Source: CAYHCE01 sp964355015
Lineage (GTDB): Bacteria > Cyanobacteriota > Cyanobacteriia > PCC-6307 > Cyanobiaceae
Length of the DNA stretch: 64,000 nucleotides
Direction of reading: 5' to 3'
NCBI GenBank assembly: GCA_964355015.1
Contig: CAYHCE010000001.1
Coordinates: forward strand, 124,001 to 188,000
In this document: positions 25,401-32,817 of the stretch, piece after piece
How the letters are laid out: every line of letters begins with the position of its first letter
How positions within the stretch are numbered: position 1 is the first letter of the stretch
Translations under genes and position numbers: made by a program
Notes under the pieces: generated by a model
Database searches by the model: none
The model's input: the letters and a program-made list of their open reading frames with translations, nothing else
What the model was told of the DNA's origin: nothing

Positions 25401-25502
25401 GTCTCCGGGTCCGGCAGGCTCCGCCGCCGGTTCCCCCGACCCTGCTCCCCTCCTGCTCGGGCACACTGAGCCCACTCCACCCACTTCCGCCGCCTCCCCG
25501 CT

Positions 25503-26642
25503 GTGATCGGCTACATCTCCGACAACCTGCTGCTCCCCATCCTCGATTTTTTCTATGGGCTGGTGCCGAGCTACGGGCTGGCGATCATTGCCCTCACGGT
25601 GGTGATCCGGCTGGCCCTCTTCCCGCTCAGTGCCGGTTCGATCCGCAGCGCCCGCAGGATGCGCATTGCCCAGCCGGTCATGCAGAAACGGCAGGCGGAG
25701 ATCAAGAGCAAGTACGCCAGCAACCCCCAGAAGCAGCAGGAGGAGCTGGGGAAGCTGATGAAGGAGTTCGGCAGCCCGCTCGCGGGGTGCCTGCCCCTGC
25801 TGGTGCAGATGCCGATCCTGTTCGCCCTGTTCGCGACCCTGCGGGGTTCACCCTTCGCCGACGTGCCTTACACGCTGAACCTGAAGGTGCTGCCGGCCGA
25901 CCAGATCGCGGCGGTGGAACCCAAGCCCTTCAACAGTGCCAGCCACTCGATCTTCATCAGCGAAACCACCCACGTGCCGGTGATCGCCTCCCTGGAGGCA
26001 GGTACCAAGCTGGGCATCGGCGACACCGCCCAGGTGGAGCTTCACACCAAGGATGCTCAGCCGTTCGCCGCCGTGCTGGCGGGTGTGGAGAATGGCGCCG
26101 CCTACACCCCCCGCTGGAGCGTCAGCAAGGGTGAGGGGGTGGTGCGGGTCAGCGACACAGGTCTGATCGAGGCCCTGGCCCCCGGCGATGCCACTGTCGA
26201 GGCCAGCGTGCCGGGTCTGGCGGCCCGCAGCGGCTTCCTGTTCATCAAGGCCCTCGGCCAGGTCGGTTTCTACACCGACGGCGCCATCAACTGGGACATC
26301 GCCATTCTGGTGGGAGCTTTCGGAGCCAGTCTCTTCGTCTCCCAGATCCTCTCCGGGGCCGGCATGCCGCCCAATCCGCAGCAGTCCACCGCCAACAAGA
26401 TCACCCCCGTGATGATCACCGGCATGTTCCTGTTCTTCCCCCTGCCCGCCGGCGTTCTGCTCTACATGGTGGTGGCCAACGTGTTCCAGGCCCTGCAGAC
26501 CTTCCTGCTCAGCCGCGAGGCCCTTCCGGATAATCTGCAGGACATCCTCGACCAGCAGCGGGCTCAGCAGACCGTGGCGGTCACCGCCAGCAGCACCGGT
26601 TCGAGCGAGAGACTGCCGTTCGAACCCAAGGGCAAGAAGTGA
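25503..26642 (+). CDS. yidC: Membrane protein insertase YidC
   Basis: YidC/Alb3 proteins insert and fold membrane proteins, including photosynthetic ones, alone or with the Sec translocon. The 379-residue protein starts at a GTG. It has the N-terminal helix (GYISDNLLLPILDFFYG), the core arginine-containing segment VIRLALFPLSAGSIRSARRM near 36, a coiled lysine-rich loop (KRQAEIKSKYASNPQKQQEE near 62), and the later helices including GCLPLLVQMPILFALFATLRG near 93 and ITGMFLFFPLPAGVLLYMVV near 306. About 150 residues between helices 2 and 3 form an extra Thr/Val-rich soluble insertion, as in cyanobacterial members. Its stop overlaps the next start. Confidence 0.93.
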   Translation: MIGYISDNLLLPILDFFYGLVPSYGLAIIALTVVIRLALFPLSAGSIRSARRMRIAQPVMQKRQAEIKSKYASNPQKQQEELGKLMKEFGSPLAGCLPLLVQMPILFALFATLRGSPFADVPYTLNLKVLPADQIAAVEPKPFNSASHSIFISETTHVPVIASLEAGTKLGIGDTAQVELHTKDAQPFAAVLAGVENGAAYTPRWSVSKGEGVVRVSDTGLIEALAPGDATVEASVPGLAARSGFLFIKALGQVGFYTDGAINWDIAILVGAFGASLFVSQILSGAGMPPNPQQSTANKITPVMITGMFLFFPLPAGVLLYMVVANVFQALQTFLLSREALPDNLQDILDQQRAQQTVAVTASSTGSSERLPFEPKGKK

Positions 26643-27175
26643 TGGAGAGGCGTCGGTCCCGCCAGCCCGACCCCTCTCCCCTGCAGCCGGTTTCCCTCCA
26701 GGAGCTCCGGCTGCTGCCCGATGGTCGTCACTGGACAGTGGATCAGTTTCTGAGCGATCTCGACAGCCTCACGCCGGTGCGGGGCCGCCTGAGCGCTCTC
26801 CATGGTGCCACTGTGCTGGAAGTGGAAGGAGAAGGCACGACGTTCGTCACTCTCCGCTGCGATCGCTGCCTTCAGCCCTACGACCAGAAGCTGCTCTTCC
26901 GCTGCCGAGAGCTGCTCTGGCTGGGCGAGCCCGAGGGGTTCCGCCTCGATGGAGAGGACGACGGCCTGGCCGACAGGCTCGACCCCCGCGGCAGCTTCGA
27001 TCCGGCCCGCTGGATGTTCGAGCAGCTCAGCCTGCAGCTGCCTCTGCAGAACTGCTGTGGCGACGACTGTCCCGGCCCGGACCTTCCCCTCTCCCCTGCG
27101 CCGTTGGCTCCTCCCGGCCCGGAGACCGATCCACCGAGCGACCCGCGCTGGGCGGGCCTGCGGCAGCTGCGATGA
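26639..27175 (+). CDS. YceD family (DUF177) protein
   Basis: The 178-residue protein starts at either a GTG overlapping the yidC stop by four bases or the ATG immediately after it. The DUF177/YceD family is often next to rpmF and is linked to 23S rRNA accumulation in plants and bacteria. Marks: SALHGATVLEVEGEGTTFVT near residue 52 and the CDRCLQPYDQKLLFRCRELL segment near 74, where Cys residues are part of a likely metal site, plus a later QNCCGDDCPG near 137. The end is proline-rich and low in complexity. Its stop overlaps the start of ycf46 by four bases. Confidence 0.8.
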   Translation: MMERRRSRQPDPSPLQPVSLQELRLLPDGRHWTVDQFLSDLDSLTPVRGRLSALHGATVLEVEGEGTTFVTLRCDRCLQPYDQKLLFRCRELLWLGEPEGFRLDGEDDGLADRLDPRGSFDPARWMFEQLSLQLPLQNCCGDDCPGPDLPLSPAPLAPPGPETDPPSDPRWAGLRQLR

Positions 27176-28674
27176 GCGAGGCCTGGGCCGACCAGCTCGA
27201 TCTGCTGATCCGTGCCCGCGCGCCGATCCTCTGGATTCGCAGCCCGGAGGAGGAGCGGATCGAGACCCTGCTTCGACAGGCGGCCCGGCGGCTCGGTCAG
27301 CGAACGCTGTTGCGCTGGGATTTCGTCCAGGGGCTGCAGGGCCTGCCCAACCGCCCTGGCGAGGCGGCCCGCAATCCGATGGCGGCCCTGGAGGCGATCG
27401 AAAGCCTGCCGGCTGAGCAGCCCGCCATCCTGCTGCTGCTCGACTTCCACCGCTACTGCGACGACGCCGGCATCTGCCGTCGGCTGCGCAATCTCTCGGC
27501 CAGCCTGCGCCGGAAGCCCTGCACCGTGGTGATCACAGCTCCCGAGTGGCAGGTGCCGCGGGAGTTGGAGGAGTGCCTCACGGTGCTCGACCTGCCCCTT
27601 CCCACCGCCATCGAGATCCGCTCGCTGCTGGCGAGCATCGGCCAGGCCAGCGGCCACCCGCTCGAGGCTGCCGTGCTCGAGCAGCTCACCCATTGCTGCA
27701 GCGGCCTCACCGAGCAGCGGATCCGCCAGGTGGCGGCCCGGGCCCTGGCGCGCCGCGGACGGCTGGGGGAACCGGATCTGGCGGAAGTGCTGGACGAGAA
27801 GCGCCAGGCGATCGCCCGCAGTGAGTTGCTGGAGTACTGCCCCACCGAGGCGAGTCCGGCCGACATCGGCGGGCTGGAAGCCCTCAAGGGCTGGCTCGAG
27901 CAGCGGCGGCTGGCCTTCAGCGACGAGGCCGAACGCTATGGACTGCCCCTGCCCCGCGGCGTCTTGCTGGTGGGGCCCCAGGGCACGGGCAAGTCGCTCA
28001 CGGCCAAGGCGATTGCCCACAGCTGGGCCATGCCTCTGCTGCGACTGGATGTGGGCCGACTGTTCGCCGGCCTGGTGGGCGCCAGCGAGGCCCGGACCCG
28101 CGACATGATCCGCCGGGCCGAGGCCATGGCGCCCTGCGTGCTCTGGATCGACGAGATCGACAAGGGCTTCGGCGGCGACAGCCGCAGCGACGGCGGCACC
28201 AGCCAGCGGGTTCTGGGCAGCCTGCTCACCTGGATGGCGGAGAAGACCTCGGCGGTGTTCGTGGTGGCCACAGCCAACGGCGTGGAGACCCTGCCGGCGG
28301 AACTGATGCGCAAGGGCCGCTTTGACGAGATCTTCCTGCTGGACCTGCCCGACGCCATCGAGCGTCGGGCCATTCTCGACCTCCAGCTGCGCCGCCGGCG
28401 CCCCGGGCACAGCATCCCGCTTGAGGTGCTGGTGGACCGTACCGCCGGTTTCTCCGGCGCCGAACTGGAGCAGACGGTTGTGGAGGCGATGCACCTGGCT
28501 TTTGCAGCGCGGCGGGAGTTCGGCGAGGCGGATCTGATCGCTGCCGCCAGCGATCTGGTTCCCCTCTCGCGCACGGCCCGGGAGCAACTGGAGGCGCTGA
28601 AGCACTGGGCCAGCAGCGGCAGGGCGCGGCCGGCCTCCCGGTTGCGGGCTGTAACGAACCCCGACGCCGGGTAA
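27172..28674 (+). CDS. ycf46: AAA ATPase, Ycf46 family
   Basis: This 500-residue protein matches Ycf46, an AAA+ ATPase conserved in cyanobacteria and in some algal plastids and suggested to act in inorganic carbon and photosynthesis regulation. The N-terminal ~220 residues are a divergent module (RAPILWIRSPEEERIETLLR at 15). The C-terminal AAA domain has Walker A VGPQGTGKSLTAK near 266, Walker B CVLWIDEIDKGF near 321 and sensor/arginine-finger region MRKGRFDEIFLL near 378. The SRH-like GVETLPAELMRKGRFDE is typical. It ends the rpmH-ycf46 chain; a short peptide gene follows after 58 bases. Confidence 0.88.
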   Translation: MSEAWADQLDLLIRARAPILWIRSPEEERIETLLRQAARRLGQRTLLRWDFVQGLQGLPNRPGEAARNPMAALEAIESLPAEQPAILLLLDFHRYCDDAGICRRLRNLSASLRRKPCTVVITAPEWQVPRELEECLTVLDLPLPTAIEIRSLLASIGQASGHPLEAAVLEQLTHCCSGLTEQRIRQVAARALARRGRLGEPDLAEVLDEKRQAIARSELLEYCPTEASPADIGGLEALKGWLEQRRLAFSDEAERYGLPLPRGVLLVGPQGTGKSLTAKAIAHSWAMPLLRLDVGRLFAGLVGASEARTRDMIRRAEAMAPCVLWIDEIDKGFGGDSRSDGGTSQRVLGSLLTWMAEKTSAVFVVATANGVETLPAELMRKGRFDEIFLLDLPDAIERRAILDLQLRRRRPGHSIPLEVLVDRTAGFSGAELEQTVVEAMHLAFAARREFGEADLIAAASDLVPLSRTAREQLEALKHWASSGRARPASRLRAVTNPDAG

Positions 28675-28732
28675 CGAAACGAAGCCCTGCGCCAGCCCGG
28701 CTCCGGCGCCCTCCCTACGGTTCCGCTCAGTC

Positions 28733-28903
28733 GTGAACCATTCCGTGGATCGTCCCTCCGCCGCCACCCAGATTGTCGTGGCCTGCCTCGGTGCCGGCGT
28801 TGTGACCAGCTTCGCGGTGGCCCAGGGCCAGAACCCGCTCACCGCCCTCGGCATCACGCTCTTCTCCGCCGTGGCTGCGGTCATGGTGGGGCAGGTGCTC
28901 TGA
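28733..28903 (+). CDS. Small membrane protein, 56 residues, unknown
   Basis: A GTG start gives a 56-residue protein with a polar lead (NHSVDRPSAATQ) and two hydrophobic stretches (IVVACLGAGVVTSFAV and LTALGITLFSAVAAVMVGQV) separated by a short AQGQNP turn. It is too short for a domain match. Support for it being a gene: the frame is open with no other reading on either strand, hydrophobic helices are cleanly built, the next gene is convergent, and the upstream gap holds a TACGGT -10-like element. It is probably a small membrane subunit or peptide. I do not recognise a named family. Confidence 0.55.
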   Translation: MNHSVDRPSAATQIVVACLGAGVVTSFAVAQGQNPLTALGITLFSAVAAVMVGQVL

Positions 28904-28916
28904 GGCAGCCCGCCGC

Positions 28917-29648
28917 TCAGGGCTGACTGCGCAGCCGGGGTTTGCAGCGCAGCGGCAGGCCGGCGTCTGGAGACGGTTCGAGCACCAGCACAGCTGTGCC
29001 CGTCTGAGGCCTTGCCAACGGCTGGGCCTCCGGACCGCTTGGATTGCTGGGATAACTGTCGCCGTTGAACCGCAGCACCATCGTGTCGCCGTGAGCGGCG
29101 TCCCGACGCACCCTCAGGATCAGGTCGTTCCAGCCGTTGGTCCGGCGGGTGGAGACCACCAGCGGCGGACGGAACAGGGTCATGCGGGTGACGGTCCGCA
29201 GGCCCGCGGGCGTGTCCCGGAACACGAACAGGGTGCAACCGCCCGTACCGCAGGTATAGGAGCCCAGGACCGTGGCCACCACCTCGTCCCGGCCGTCGCC
29301 GTCGAGATCGATGCGGTTGTGGGCGTAGCGCAGCGGGCCGGTGCTTTCGCACTGGCGGGCCACCAGCCGTGTGCGGGCCTCCCGCCACTCAGTGGAGCCA
29401 GGATCCGGGCCATGGCCCTGGCCGTCATCGACCCGCACCGGGAAGATCTCCAGTCTCAGTGCCTCCTCCAGCCCTGGGTCCGGGGTCGTCAGCGCCGGCA
29501 CCGATCGGAGCAGCTGGAGCTCGGCTCCGGCCGTTGTGTTGGGCAGGCTCCAGCCGGCGGCAGGAAATCCGCCCAGGCCGGCCAGGGCGAGAAGGCCACC
29601 GAGCCCGATGGCCGGCAGGCGTGATGGGGCAGCGAAGTGTGGCCTCAC
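28917..29648 (-). CDS. Hypothetical secreted protein with FG-GAP-like calcium loop
   Basis: The 243-residue protein starts at a GTG that overlaps the stop of the upstream Pmp3 gene (GTGA). A signal peptide is visible (SRLPAIGLGGLLALAGLGG, cleaving near AGW). The mature part has HNRIDLDGDGRDEVVATVLG near residue 123, which is the DxDxDG calcium loop of FG-GAP/VCBS-like repeats, then TLFVFRDTPAGLRTV near 150 with two Cys in SYTCGTGGC. The rest shows no known domain. The long open frame that continues upstream is an antisense shadow of the PLP enzyme gene. A secreted or periplasmic beta-propeller fragment is likely, but the function is unknown. Confidence 0.65.
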   Translation of the reverse strand: MRPHFAAPSRLPAIGLGGLLALAGLGGFPAAGWSLPNTTAGAELQLLRSVPALTTPDPGLEEALRLEIFPVRVDDGQGHGPDPGSTEWREARTRLVARQCESTGPLRYAHNRIDLDGDGRDEVVATVLGSYTCGTGGCTLFVFRDTPAGLRTVTRMTLFRPPLVVSTRRTNGWNDLILRVRRDAAHGDTMVLRFNGDSYPSNPSGPEAQPLARPQTGTAVLVLEPSPDAGLPLRCKPRLRSQP

Positions 29649-29851
29649 TTGCGGGTCAGGATGATGTAGAGGGCGTGGACGACCGCGACCGGCCACATCA
29701 CGGCCATCAGCGGCAGACCGAGCGCCCCGAAGCTCAGCAGCCAGAACACGAGGTTGAGCCAGAAGGCCCCCGTGATCCCCACCTGGGTGGCCACCGCCAG
29801 GGGCGGCAGGATGAAGGCAAGGATGATGCGGAGGATGTCCATCAACGTCAT
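29645..29851 (-). CDS. YqaE/Pmp3 family membrane protein
   Basis: The start at 29851 gives MTLMDILRIILAFILPPLAV, the typical Pmp3/YqaE N-terminal helix, followed by TQVGITGAFWLNLVFWLL and a final helix (AVVHALYIILTRK). The two-helix design and ILPPLAV and HALYIILTRK elements are family marks. Members are small membrane proteins tied to salt and membrane-potential tolerance in yeast, plants and bacteria. At 68 residues it is longer than most members, with an extra hydrophobic stretch between the two helices (FGALGLPLMAVMWP). An ATG at 29872 would add seven residues. The stop overlaps the next gene. Confidence 0.82.
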   Translation of the reverse strand: MTLMDILRIILAFILPPLAVATQVGITGAFWLNLVFWLLSFGALGLPLMAVMWPVAVVHALYIILTRK

Positions 29852-30008
29852 GGCGGCATGGCGGGGCAACATTGCCTTGCTTAGCCGTGACGCCCTGCGT
29901 TGTCGCCAACCGGAGAGGTCTCGTTACGCGGCAACTCGCCCACCGCTTCCTTCGGGTCGCTGCCCCACCCCCGCTCCCGACCCCTGCCTCTCGAGCCGTA
30001 CGGATCCG

Positions 30009-31190
30009 ATGACCCCCGATCAGCTGCGGGAACTGATGCCCGCCCTGGCCAACAAGACCTACTTCAACTACGGCGGCCAGGGGCCTCTGCCCACGCCCGC
30101 GCTGAAGGCGATCACCGCCAGCTGGGGCCGCCTCCAGGAGCTGGGGCCCTTCACCCAGGCGGTCTGGCCCTGGCTGGAGCAGGAGGTGAGCGGCCTGCGG
30201 GGGGCGCTGGCGGCTCTCTGCGGTGTCGGTCCCCACCGGCTGGCGTTCACCGAGAACGTGACGAGCGGCTGCGTGCTGCCGCTGTGGGGCCTGCCCTGGG
30301 AGCCCGGCGACGAGCTGCTGATCGGCGACTGCGAACATCCCGGCGTGATCGCCGCCTGCCGCGAACTGGCCCGCCGCGGCGGCCTCACCCTGGCGACGCT
30401 GCCCGTCCGGCAGCTGCGGGGCGAAACCGGTGCTGATTTCGCCACTGCCGACACCGCGGTCCTGGCAGCGCTGGAGGCGGCCCTCACCCCCCGCACCCGC
30501 CTGGTGGTGCTCTCCCATCTGCTCTGGAACACCGGCCTGGTGATGCCGATCGCGGCCGTGGCCACACGGCTGCAGGAGCATCCCCGCCATCCCTGGTTGC
30601 TCGTGGACGCGGCCCAGTCGGTGGGCAGCCTGCCGGTGGCCGCCGCCGCCGCCGCCGCCGACATCTACGCCTTCACCGGCCACAAGTGGTGCTGCGGCCC
30701 CGAGGGGCTGGGGGGGGTGGCCCTGTCCGAGCGGATACTGACCGAGTCACAGCCCACGCTGGGAGGTTGGCGCAGCCTGGCCAGCGAGTCCGAGCGTGGC
30801 AGCGCCTGGCATACCGATGGCCGCCGTTTCGAGGTGGCCACCTCCTGCACCCCGCTCCTGGCTGGCCTGAACACCTCGCTGCAGCTGCTGGAGTCGCTGG
30901 GGAGCTCCGCCGATCGCCTGACGATGATTCAGGCACGCAGCGGCCAGCTCTGGCACGGATTGCAGGCCATCGACGGGATCGCTCCCCTGCTGAGCGGGCC
31001 ACCGCCTGCAGGCCTGATCAGCTTCACTGCCGCAGGACAGTCCCCCGCGTCGGTGGTGCAGACACTCGGGCAGCAAGGAATCTGGCTGCGCAGCCTCGAC
31101 GACCCAGCCTGTCTGCGAGCGTGTACCCACGTCACCACCACCGCAGCAGAGGTGGACCGGCTGCTGGACACCCTGCGGAGCCTGGCCTGA
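30009..31190 (+). CDS. Class V aminotransferase-fold PLP enzyme, C-S lyase/cysteine desulfurase-like
   Basis: The 393-residue protein starts at the ATG at 30009 (the frame extends earlier without support). It has a class V PLP fold: YFNYGGQGPLPTPALKAI near residue 18, ENVTSGCVLPLWGLPW near 82, VVLSHLLWNTGLVMPI near 168, the LLVDAAQSVGSLPVA phosphate-side Asp near 197 and the PLP lysine in FTGHKWCCGPEGLGG near 223. It resembles cyanobacterial L-cyst(e)ine C-S lyases as well as SufS-type desulfurases; a choice between sulfur mobilisation roles would need assay. No suf genes are next to it. A run of seven Ala codons (GCC)7 lies just before the lysine motif. Confidence 0.82.
   Translation: MTPDQLRELMPALANKTYFNYGGQGPLPTPALKAITASWGRLQELGPFTQAVWPWLEQEVSGLRGALAALCGVGPHRLAFTENVTSGCVLPLWGLPWEPGDELLIGDCEHPGVIAACRELARRGGLTLATLPVRQLRGETGADFATADTAVLAALEAALTPRTRLVVLSHLLWNTGLVMPIAAVATRLQEHPRHPWLLVDAAQSVGSLPVAAAAAAADIYAFTGHKWCCGPEGLGGVALSERILTESQPTLGGWRSLASESERGSAWHTDGRRFEVATSCTPLLAGLNTSLQLLESLGSSADRLTMIQARSGQLWHGLQAIDGIAPLLSGPPPAGLISFTAAGQSPASVVQTLGQQGIWLRSLDDPACLRACTHVTTTAAEVDRLLDTLRSLA
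30639..30659 (+). repeat. (GCC)7 trinucleotide run
   Basis: Seven perfect GCC codons in frame encode seven alanines in the PLP enzyme, a few residues before its active-site lysine motif. Such runs can slip, but no length change can be seen from one sequence. Confidence 0.9.
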
Positions 31191-31212
31191 GCCGCTGCAG
31201 GCGGCAGACCAG

Positions 31213-31256
31213 AAAAGCCCCCTGGGCGAACCATGCAAAGGGTCACCGAGGGGCCT
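31213..31256 (-). terminator. Possible Rho-independent terminator after aqpZ
   Basis: On the minus strand AGGCCCCT (31249-31256) can pair with AGGGGGCTT (from 31223 down) with one bulged G, and a TTTT tract follows. The loop is long, about 25 bases, so it is weaker than a normal terminator. Confidence 0.3.
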
Positions 31257-31299
31257 CTGCAGGCCAGCACAGATCTGCGGCGTGGGCGGGATGGTGGGA

Positions 31300-32043
31300 T
31301 CAGCCGACCGTGTCGGAAGCCATCAGGTTTCGGTGAACCCAGCCCGCCAGCAGGGCACCGGCGATCGGAGCCACCCAGAACAGCCACAGCTGAGCCATCG
31401 CATCGCCTCCCACCCAGGCCGCCACGGCGGTGCTGCGGGCGGGGTTCACGGAGGTGTTGGTGACGGGGATGCTGATCAGGTGGATCAGGGTGAGGGCCAG
31501 ACCGATCGGCACCCCGGCGAAACCACCGGGGGCCAGTCGGTCAGTGGCGCCCATGATCACCAGCAGGAAGATGAAGCTGAGAATCAGCTCGATCAGCAGG
31601 GCGGACCAGAAGCCATAGCCTCCAGGCGAGTGGGTCCCCCAGCCGTTGGTGGCCAGGGGGTTGCTGCCGGTGAGGGCGAAGCCATCCCTGCCGCTGGCGA
31701 CGATCAGGATCACGCCGCCGGCGATGATGCCGCCGAGCACCTGGGCGACCACGTAGGGGAGCAGATGGGAGCCAGGGAACTTGCCCCCGGCCCAGAGCCC
31801 GAAGCTCACGGCGGGGTTGATGTGACATCCGGAGATGTGACCAAAGGTATAGACCATGGTCAACAGGGTCAGGCCGAAGGCCATGGAAACGCCCAGAAAC
31901 CCCAGCCCCAGTGGATTGGCGGCGGGGCTGTCGTAGGGGAAAACAGCCGCCAGCACGGCGCTCCCACAGCCCCCCAGCACCAGCCAGAACGTGCCGACCA
32001 GTTCAGCGAGGAACTTCTTGGACAGTGGAACACCAGGGGCCAT
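31300..32043 (-). CDS. aqpZ: Aquaporin Z-type water channel
   Basis: The 247-residue protein has six membrane helices and the two half-helix motifs of the MIP family: HINPAVSFGLWAGG near residue 73 and TSVNPARSTAVAAWVGG near 197. The N-terminus LSKKFLAELVGTFWLVLGGC is typical, as is the AQVLGGIIAGGVILI helix near 99. The arginine of the selectivity filter follows the second NPA, as in water-selective channels. AqpZ lets water cross the inner membrane and matters for osmotic adjustment. It is the first gene on the minus strand after a long intergenic region that contains several nested inverted repeats 33 to 117 bases above the start codon. Confidence 0.95.
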   Translation of the reverse strand: MAPGVPLSKKFLAELVGTFWLVLGGCGSAVLAAVFPYDSPAANPLGLGFLGVSMAFGLTLLTMVYTFGHISGCHINPAVSFGLWAGGKFPGSHLLPYVVAQVLGGIIAGGVILIVASGRDGFALTGSNPLATNGWGTHSPGGYGFWSALLIELILSFIFLLVIMGATDRLAPGGFAGVPIGLALTLIHLISIPVTNTSVNPARSTAVAAWVGGDAMAQLWLFWVAPIAGALLAGWVHRNLMASDTVG

Positions 32044-32075
32044 GCGGAGAAAGAACAGTTATCCGTTCAGATCTT

Positions 32076-32160
32076 CCCATCGCCCAGGGGAGTCTGTCGA
32101 AACTCTGTGCGATGGGACGCACACTGCGTCCCTGCCAGCGAGTTGGCTGCCAGGCAGTGT
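32076..32160. other. Structured intergenic region with overlapping inverted repeats
   Basis: Between aqpZ (start 32043, minus) and the gene at 32331 (plus) there is a stretch of 287 bases without a gene. It contains: CCCATCGC at 32076-32083 matching GCGATGGG at 32109-32116; GGGACGCA at 32114-32121 matching TGCGTCCC at 32125-32132; ACACTGC at 32121-32127 matching GCAGTGT at 32154-32160; and CTGCC at 32132-32136 matching GGCAG at 32153-32157. The first three are perfect. Because arms share bases, the helices exclude each other. It may be a structured leader RNA of aqpZ, an operator, or an unnamed small RNA; the sequence does not decide. Confidence 0.55.
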
Positions 32161-32330
32161 TTCAAATGACTGCATCAGGTGCCCGGCCACCAGTTCTGGA
32201 TAGGGTTTCTTCGTTGATTGCCGCCAGGCTGGAGCTTTCTGCGCACCGGGTCCTGCGCTCCACTGTTGATCGGCGGTCATTCCCTGACCCAGGGTTCCTG
32301 CCTTGAGCCGTCCTTTCGAAAGCACGAACG

Positions 32331-32789
32331 ATGCCAGCGTCAAGGTTGACTGCTTCCTGTCCCCCTCTCTGCCGGCTCCTGATCCCCTCCGCGGTGATCG
32401 TCAGCCTCCTCGCCCCAGCCGGCCCTGGTCTGGCCCTGTCTCCCCAGGAGATGATCAATCAGGCCGAGGCTGCCTGCCTGGAAAGTGCCGGCAAGGAGGG
32501 CTGGCGTTCGGACCTGGCCAAGGTGATCTCGACCAAGGCCATCGACGCCGACAAGGTGGAAGTGGTCCTCGATCTCACCAAGGACGGCACCCACACCGCC
32601 CGGCTCACCTGCCCCTACAGCCTCAGCCAGGGGGTGGGCAAGTTCGGGGACAACTTCGCCAAGTCCATGGCCACCACGGTCAGCGCGGCCGATGAGTTGA
32701 ACCGCACCCGGATCTGGTGGCTGCTGCTGCCGATCGGCCTGGCCGTGATCTCCTGGAGCGTCCTCCGCGGCCGTGACAGCGCCGTCTGA
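32331..32789 (+). CDS. Hypothetical exported/membrane protein
   Basis: I do not recognise this 152-residue protein. It has a signal peptide or signal anchor (LCRLLIPSAVIVSLLAPAG, ending near GLALS at 37), a soluble middle with two Cys (MINQAEAACLESAGKEGW near 41 and ARLTCPYSLSQGVG near 90, possibly one disulfide) and a C-terminal helix (IWWLLLPIGLAVISWSVLRG) followed by a short charged end. It thus looks like a periplasmic domain held by a C-terminal anchor. The gene is alone on the plus strand between aqpZ and the murE cluster, and its stop is 28 bases before that of the convergent murE. Confidence 0.6.
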   Translation: MPASRLTASCPPLCRLLIPSAVIVSLLAPAGPGLALSPQEMINQAEAACLESAGKEGWRSDLAKVISTKAIDADKVEVVLDLTKDGTHTARLTCPYSLSQGVGKFGDNFAKSMATTVSAADELNRTRIWWLLLPIGLAVISWSVLRGRDSAV

Positions 32790-32817
32790 GCCTGATCCCC
32801 TGCCAGTGGGCTGCCGC

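Noticed and set aside
29649..30683. Upstream extension of the FG-GAP-like gene
   Set aside because: It is antisense to the PLP enzyme and crosses the Pmp3 gene in another frame.
32162..32458. A 98-codon minus-strand frame
   Set aside because: It overlaps the structured intergenic region and the start of the plus-strand gene; composition is not coding-like.
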